Below, piece by piece: positions 39,369 to 44,027 of a DNA stretch of 44,027 nt. The DNA is from a virus: positions 1 through 44,027 of IMG/VR virus record IMGVR_UViG_3300048571_000234; one strand, 5' to 3'. Positions within the stretch are counted from its first letter, which is position 1; every line of letters starts with the position of its first letter. The notes under the pieces were generated by a model. The model did no database searches and was not told the DNA's origin. It saw only the letters and a list, made by a program, of their open reading frames with translations. The position numbers and the translations under genes are program-made.

Positions 39369-39492
39369 TACTACCGTCTGTCCCCAGTGTACCTACGACA
39401 TGTTCCCGAATATGTATACCGCAGACAGTCCTCCAAAAGAGCGATACTGTCCCAATTGTGGATACACCGAACCACTAGCTATCGCAAGATAG
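39361..39492 (+). CDS. Zinc-ribbon micro-protein (43 aa)
   Basis: MPNTTVCPQCTYDMFPNMYTADSPPKERYCPNCGYTEPLAIAR has two CPxC knuckles, a zinc ribbon. Starts inside the end of the previous gene (8-bp overlap). No TGA. Its stop lies at the edge of the large structured region. Unknown role, one of three zinc micro-proteins in the genome. Confidence 0.65.
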   Translation: MPNTTVCPQCTYDMFPNMYTADSPPKERYCPNCGYTEPLAIAR

Positions 39493-40330
39493 CTCCTATC
39501 ACCTGGCAACAGGTGTCCATCACATCCTAGAACGAGCTGGTATCCAATCTAGGCGTAGAATATGGCGTATACCATCTATGGGAGGCTCTACGCTCAATCT
39601 ATAGTCTCCAGGATAAGAAATGTGCGGTATGATCTACATACCGATATATGGTCGAAATAACGACCTCCATACTCATCGACAGACAAGTCGGAGCGGCGTG
39701 ATATCCAATGCTCCGTGTAGAAAAACGATCCAATGCACTACCTCGCTGTCTGGTAAGTCCAATGTGCAGCACCCTTTGGTCGGGGTTGCGTGGGGGAAAG
39801 AAAGATCATGACTTTCCCAGGTACTAGTCAGACGCCATAAGCTCTGACTGTCGATCTCATAATACAGCCTCCTCGTGGCGAGATTGGATATCCAACCAAT
39901 GTATGATTTATTTGTGTCGAAAGGCATAGGATATTTTATGGTGCGAAAGCACCTCCATAAACAAAGTCTGAGGCGAAAGCTAGGCAGATCCACAAGGTTG
40001 TGAACTTCTTGTGGGTATTTCGAGATGTATCTCGACTGCGATAGAAATGACTCTAAAAAATCTATCGGGGTAAGTTCGCCGACAATGCAGTACAGTCCAT
40101 CATACTGAGTAGCAAGTCGTGTATGGTATCTGAGATCACCATGGGAGCATAACCCTAAATAGTCAGCCAGTAGCTCTTCCAATAGAAGGGTGAAGCTATA
40201 ACTCTATACTCTATATGTATAAGGGGGTAGGGGGTTTGACTCTGTGCAGAAACAGAACCATAACCTGAGTTACAAATCGGGTACAGGAAAACTCCAGTAT
40301 CAGCAGTAACCCAATCTCTCAACTTTCTTC
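39493..40330 (+). ncRNA. Large ornate structured RNA candidate (about 0.8 kb)
   Basis: No believable gene in 838 bp, yet about 18 local perfect or near-perfect stems follow one another. Examples: CACCTG-GCAA-CAGGTG (39500-39515); GCGTAGA 39553-39559 with TCTACGC 39587-39593; CGGAGC with GCTCCG (39689-39715); GGGAAAG with CTTTCCC (39794-39818); AGTCAGA with TCTGACT (39826-39849); GGTGC-GAAA-GCACC (39940-39953); CCACAAG 39990 with CTTGTGG 40014; TCGAGA-TGTA-TCTCGA (40020-40035); CGATAGA with TCTATCG (40039-40067). Four loops are GNRA only when read on the plus strand, which sets the transcribed strand. Size, ornateness and phage location recall GOLLD and ROOL RNAs; no class assigned. Confidence 0.65.
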
Positions 40331-40357
40331 TTGATTTCTACAGAATATGAATATGAT
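40330..40357 (+). promoter_or_regulatory. Promoter with decamer operator upstream of scaffold
   Basis: CTTGAT, 16 bp ending GAATATGAA, TATGAT; with TTGATT as -35 the spacer is 15. Weaker than the others. Predicted start about 40364, 48 nt before the scaffold ATG. Confidence 0.55.
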
Positions 40358-40411
40358 ACATCTATAGGACAAAACCTCTCAAATGTCATTTTATCTTTTT
40401 ATCCAATCTTC

Positions 40412-41308
40412 ATGGGAAAAGACCAAGTCGCACCTCCTGCATCGACAACAGGAAAATCAGCCTCAGAAGTGCTTGCTACGCATTTTGCTTCTCTCGCTGC
40501 ACCAGCACCAGCTGGTAATGGCGTACCCCCTACTCCGCCAGTAGGAGATGGAAGTCAAACTCCTCCACCAGCAGCAGGAACTTCTCCAGCAGGAACTCCC
40601 CCAGCTGATGCACCCAAGGAATGAGATGGAAGTCAAACTCCTTCGCCTCTTGCAGAACTCCTCAAAATCCCGAAAGCTCTCCCAAAAGAGCAGTTTGTCC
40701 CCCTCGAACGACTCCAAGATGTCATATCTAAAAAGAAGACGAGTGAGGCATCTCTCCAAAAAGAGGTAGATTTCTGGAAAAATAAGGCGGAAGAGCGAAA
40801 AAAGGTGGTCGATGATCTTCCTGACGATCAAAAGCAGGAACTTCAGCGGGCTCGAGCTCTCGGCATGAAGAATGTCGATACAGAGATCGAGGAAAACCTC
40901 TCTCGCTTGGATAGTACCGTAAAAACAGAATCTGAAGAGCTCACCCAAGCTCAGACCGAACTCAAGGAAGGAACCAATAAGTGGTTCGAGGAGCGATCTT
41001 CCCAACTCACGAAAGCATTCGATGGGTCTAATGGTCTTCCAAAATTCGATCTGAAGGAACTCGGAGAGTATGCGAATACGATGAACTTCTTCCCTGAAGA
41101 CCCTATCATCCTCTACCAGCAAAAATACTATGATGATATCATAAAATTTGCCGCTGGGCAGAATAAAGTATCGACAAAAATCGAAACTGGAACGCCTGGG
41201 AAGGCATCTGATATGGTTCCTCCGTCGTATGACTATCGAGATAAGGCTGCAAGAACCCTAAAGTCGCAGGCGGCGTTGGAGAAGTTAAAGTCGCAATATT
41301 CGTCCTAA
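40412..41308 (+). CDS. Scaffolding protein (298 aa)
   Basis: N-terminal 90 residues are Pro/Ala/Gly-rich and disordered (APAPAGNGVPPTPPVGDGSQTPPPAAGTSPAGTPPADAP has a duplicated GDGSQTP), followed by long coiled-coil helices (LQKEVDFWKNKAEERKKVV, DTEIEENLSRLDSTVKTESEELTQAQTELKEG) and a basic C-terminus. Placed between portal and major capsid protein, as scaffolds are. One TGA glycine. It directs procapsid assembly and is then removed. Start chosen as the first ATG in the frame. Confidence 0.75.
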
Positions 41309-41327
41309 CTTCTAACAACAAACACTT

Positions 41328-42566
41328 ATGTTGAATAATGTCAATGCAGTGCTCCAAGCATTTGCGGTGCTCCTCAAAGAGGTACATGCACCAAATATGA
41401 CATCTGCCATCTTCGATCAAAATGTATTCTCATCTATGATCAAGAAGAATAATGCAGGTGTCACCTTCAAGAATGAAAAGATCTTCATTCCTACGAATAC
41501 CGCTGGTCACTCTGGTGTCGCCTTCACGGGTGGATACATCGCAGACGGTGCTATGCAGTTCGACCAGACGGAGGCGACGGCGAAGTATGGGTATGGAAGT
41601 CATATCCTCGATGATAAACAAATCGAGAATATCAAGACCCAAGGAGAGGCAGCTCTCATCAATATCGCTGACAAATTCGCCGAAGGGTTGAATATGTCAT
41701 TTGCTCGTACGACCAATCGTATGATGCTCGGTAATGGTGATGGTGTGGTGGCGAACTTCACAGCGAGTGCATCGGCTACGGCTACGCATACCGTGAGTGA
41801 AACCCTCTCTCTCATTCCTGGAAAGCGATATGTTGTCGGGACGCTCGCTGCTATCAAGGCAGGTACAGGTACCGTAGTAACACTCCAGACCATCAATGGT
41901 ACTCCAAACTCGGTAACATTCACGGCTCCTGTGACTATCGTCAATGGAGACAAGATCGTAACAGAGGGAGCCTATATCGGAACGGCGTGTCAAGAGTATG
42001 ACGGTATCGGAAACCTCGTGGATAACGAATCGAATGCCTCTGGATCGAGCTTCCAAGGAAAGACTCGTGCTACCAACTATTGGGCAAACTCAATCGTAGG
42101 GGGTAACGGAGCTCTCACTGAAGCTATGGTCATCGCATTTGTCAAGAATCTCACGAAGTATGGGAAACCAGATCTCCTCGTGACGCACCCTGATCTCCAA
42201 CTCGCCTATGCTGCTATCCTCCAGTCTGTTCGCAAGAATAATTCTGATGTGAAGTATATGGATCTCGAGACAGGATTTAAGGGGATCGAAATCATCTACG
42301 GAAACACTTCTGTGCCTCTCGTTTCTGATTGGGATAATGATAAGAGCACTATCTTTGGTCTCACCACTGATACCTTCTCTCATGCAGAACTCTGCCCTCT
42401 CGAGGCTCTCGAAGCGGCAAACGGTGGAACCTGGACGGATGTCTTTGAAACGGTCGGTGGTGTGACTCGCCGAAAGGCAGCCTACCAGACGACGATGAAA
42501 ATGTATGGAAACCTCGTGTGTACGAACGCTATGTCGAACGGAAAACTCAAAGGACTCACTTACTAG
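41328..42566 (+). CDS. Major capsid protein, HK97-fold type (412 aa)
   Basis: Directly after the scaffold, typical size, with N-terminal AVLLKEVHAPNMTSAIFDQNVFSSMIKK, a central insert rich in Thr/Ser/Val, and a C-terminal domain with PDLLVTHPDLQLAYAAIL and YQTTMKMYGNLVCTNAMSNGKLKGL, the pattern of N4/P22-like capsid proteins. It has no TGA codon although it has dozens of glycines, unlike most genes nearby. Followed by a strong terminator, consistent with high expression. Confidence 0.85.
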   Translation: MLNNVNAVLQAFAVLLKEVHAPNMTSAIFDQNVFSSMIKKNNAGVTFKNEKIFIPTNTAGHSGVAFTGGYIADGAMQFDQTEATAKYGYGSHILDDKQIENIKTQGEAALINIADKFAEGLNMSFARTTNRMMLGNGDGVVANFTASASATATHTVSETLSLIPGKRYVVGTLAAIKAGTGTVVTLQTINGTPNSVTFTAPVTIVNGDKIVTEGAYIGTACQEYDGIGNLVDNESNASGSSFQGKTRATNYWANSIVGGNGALTEAMVIAFVKNLTKYGKPDLLVTHPDLQLAYAAILQSVRKNNSDVKYMDLETGFKGIEIIYGNTSVPLVSDWDNDKSTIFGLTTDTFSHAELCPLEALEAANGGTWTDVFETVGGVTRRKAAYQTTMKMYGNLVCTNAMSNGKLKGLTY

Positions 42567-42581
42567 TAGTCGTCAGGATTG

Positions 42582-42610
42582 TAAAAGAGGGGCAACCCTC
42601 TTTTATATTT
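42582..42610 (+). terminator. Terminator after major capsid protein
   Basis: TAAAAGAGGG (42582-42591), loop GCAA, CCCTCTTTTA (42596-42605): a perfect 10-bp stem followed by an A/T-rich run. Confidence 0.85.
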
Positions 42611-42626
42611 TGATAACTATACAACT

Positions 42627-42959
42627 ATGACTCCAGACTTCATCCATGGTGGGCAGCACCTCATCGAAAGTATGGGGTACAATATCCAGAAAGATCCTGA
42701 AACCAAGCATATCTCCTGGTATGATAGTGAGGGACAACCAATCCACTGTATCATACAGGCAGAGGATCAACATAAAAAACTCAGTCGGAAAATACCTATG
42801 ATTATCGGACAAGCGGATGATCGGGCAGTGAGGATGGTACAAGAGGTACAGGCTCATAACGACGAGTTGAAGACGAAGAAAGCGAAAGAAAATACCGATG
42901 CCACAAAAAAACACTTGCACGAATGAATAAAAAAGATAAAATCACAGGGAAATCTCTAA
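42627..42959 (+). CDS. Hypothetical virion-region protein (110 aa)
   Basis: MTPDFIHGGQHLIESMGYNIQKDPETKHISWYDSEGQPIHCII, then a charged helix rich in Lys, Glu and Gln. Passing one TGA (42924-42926), it ends GIKKIKSQGNL at TAA 42957-42959. No family recognised. Between capsid and the repeat-tailed protein. Confidence 0.6.
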
Positions 42960-42977
42960 TTTTTCACCAACCTACTT

Positions 42978-44027
42978 ATGTCTGAACTCTCTATATCACA
43001 GCTCGCCGACCTGAAAATCGCCGTACAGCAAGAGCAATCGAAGAAGGATACGCTTGCGGAGGACACAAAAGTCCTCGAATCTCGTCATGAATTCCTCACG
43101 GAAGATACGGCTCGTCTCGATAAGGCAGTAGCAGATAAGAACTTTCTCCTCAATGAGAAGCAGAAAGAAATCGCTGAGCTCGATAATAAGTATACCTCTA
43201 TCCAGAGCGAATTTAATCGTACTCAGGAACAGAAATTCAAAGAAAATGATACCCTCAGAATCGAAACTGAACAAAAATTGTGAACACTCGAACTCCGTGC
43301 CCTCGAAATCGAGAGTCGTGAAAAAAATATCGCCGAAAAAATAACCGCCAATGATGCTCGGGCTCAATCTCTCAATCTCATGATCGAGACCAACACGGAG
43401 AACTCCGTACGCATCACTAATGAGCGAAACCAACTCGAAGACGAGAAACAGAATGTAGAAAAAGAGAAATCAAATATCATCCATGCGAAGGCGGATCTCA
43501 CGAAACGAGAGATGGAAATCACCCAAAAGAAACAAGAAGTCGCCATCGATATGATGAACTTCGAAGAGGAACGCCGAAAAGTGGCTCAGGATCGTATCGA
43601 TATCAATGCGGCTGCGGCTCGAAATAAAGCAATCCTCGATCGTAATGAAAATGTCGAGTCATCCATCAAAGCCTACCGAGATCAGATCGTGATGCTCGGA
43701 GTCGCCAACACGACCGCCGATGTCTTCGTCGCCACTCTCGTGAATAAGCTCGATGAATATACCACCTTCAAGGAAGCCCTGGATGCGACCTCAGAATCCG
43801 ATCTCTCTCCCGCTCCTATATCAGAAGTGATTGTAGATACTACTCTTCCCGCTATGACCACTGAAGCTCCACTCCCTGGTGCTCCAATCGAATCACAAAT
43901 AGAGCCAGCTTCTCCAGAGCCAGCTTCTCCAGAGCCAGCTTCTCCAGAGCCAGCTTCTCCAGAGCCAGCTTCTCCAGAGCCAGCTTCTCCAGAGCCAGCT
44001 TCTCCAGAGCCAGCTTCTCCAGAGCCA
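42978..44027 (+). CDS. N-terminal part of coiled-coil protein with ASPEP repeat tail
   Basis: Long, highly charged coiled coil from residue 5 to about 250 (QLADLKIAVQQEQSKKDTL..., EIESREKNIAEKI..., QLEDEKQNVEKEKSN), one TGA glycine in KL-G-TLELR, then a hinge (VANTTADVFVATLVNKLDEY), a Pro/Thr-rich stretch and eight ASPEP units to the window end. The frame continues at base 1 and ends at 207 (418 residues in total). Extended rods with proline-rich tails suit head fibres or tail-fibre connectors. No family recognised. Confidence 0.85.
43908..44027 (+). repeat. 15-bp in-frame tandem repeat, eight copies at window end
   Basis: Continues the array of bases 1-135; both arrays together would be 17 identical units if the circle is real and not an assembly overlap of 120 bp. 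Confidence 0.95.

Noticed and set aside
39361-39492. Zinc ribbon as the end of a longer ORF from 39121
   Set aside because: The same frame is open through a TGA, but the intervening segment has poor codon use and overlaps the better 39222-39368 gene.
39673-40182. 170-aa minus-strand ORF inside the structured region
   Set aside because: Codon use unlike the rest (many TTA, TGC), no ATG context or family motif, and dense plus-strand hairpins explain the area better.

Overview
The window looks like one complete, circularly permuted genome of a tailed phage, about 44 kb, that infects a bacterium reading UGA as glycine (translation table 25, known from Absconditabacteria/SR1 and Gracilibacteria). 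Under the standard code most genes break at TGA. Read as glycine, those codons join the pieces and fall on invariant glycines of known families: in GroEL the Gly of G-PKGRNV and of KV-G-AATE, and in DnaB the residue after LQLID. Only TAA and TAG end genes. The two window ends are the same 15-bp tandem repeat in the same frame, so one gene (42978 to the end, then 1-207) runs through the junction and closes the circle.

Layout. Plus-strand genes run from 32.3 kb through the junction to 23.5 kb. Order: small membrane protein, DnaB helicase, small and large terminase, portal, a compact ncRNA with its own promoter and terminator, a long strongly folded non-coding stretch (39.5-40.3 kb), scaffold, major capsid protein, repeat-tailed coiled-coil protein, tail-fibre and appendage proteins (0.2-8.0 kb), lysis cassette (phospholipase A2-like protein, holin, amidase; 8.0-9.7 kb), DUF1064 nuclease-like protein, a membrane-anchored M23 peptidase/lysozyme fusion, then neck/tail and internal virion proteins including a CHAP-like enzyme and a 1564-residue protein with an HExxH site and a very basic tail (13.5-23.5 kb). 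I see no tape-measure or tail-tube gene, and a nozzle-like protein is present, so a podovirus-like particle is my best guess.

The minus-strand block (23.5-31.5 kb) holds a ribbon-helix-helix regulator, a zinc ribbon, a complete groES-groEL pair, a winged-helix protein, a tyrosine recombinase and about a dozen small accessory proteins. A bidirectional terminator at 23.49 kb separates the two blocks at one end; a roughly 0.6-kb gene-poor control region at 31.5-32.1 kb lies between the divergent units at the other.

Regulation. At least seven sigma70-like promoters with 16-bp spacers carry the same decamer, GAATATGAAT or its complement, between -35 and -10, or just downstream of -10 in one case. 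They precede the terminase, chaperonin, recombinase, neck, DUF1064 and scaffold transcription units, suggesting one repressor or activator for the genome. Three of these promoters place the predicted transcription start on the A of the start codon (TATAAY-TCGNNT-ATG), implying leaderless mRNAs. Lysis gene 10807-12303 has a separate TTGACA promoter overlapped by a different palindrome.

Most notable: the large structured RNA candidate at 39.5-40.3 kb, the compact three-way-junction ncRNA before it, the decamer promoter network, and a phage chaperonin operon written in the recoded code.
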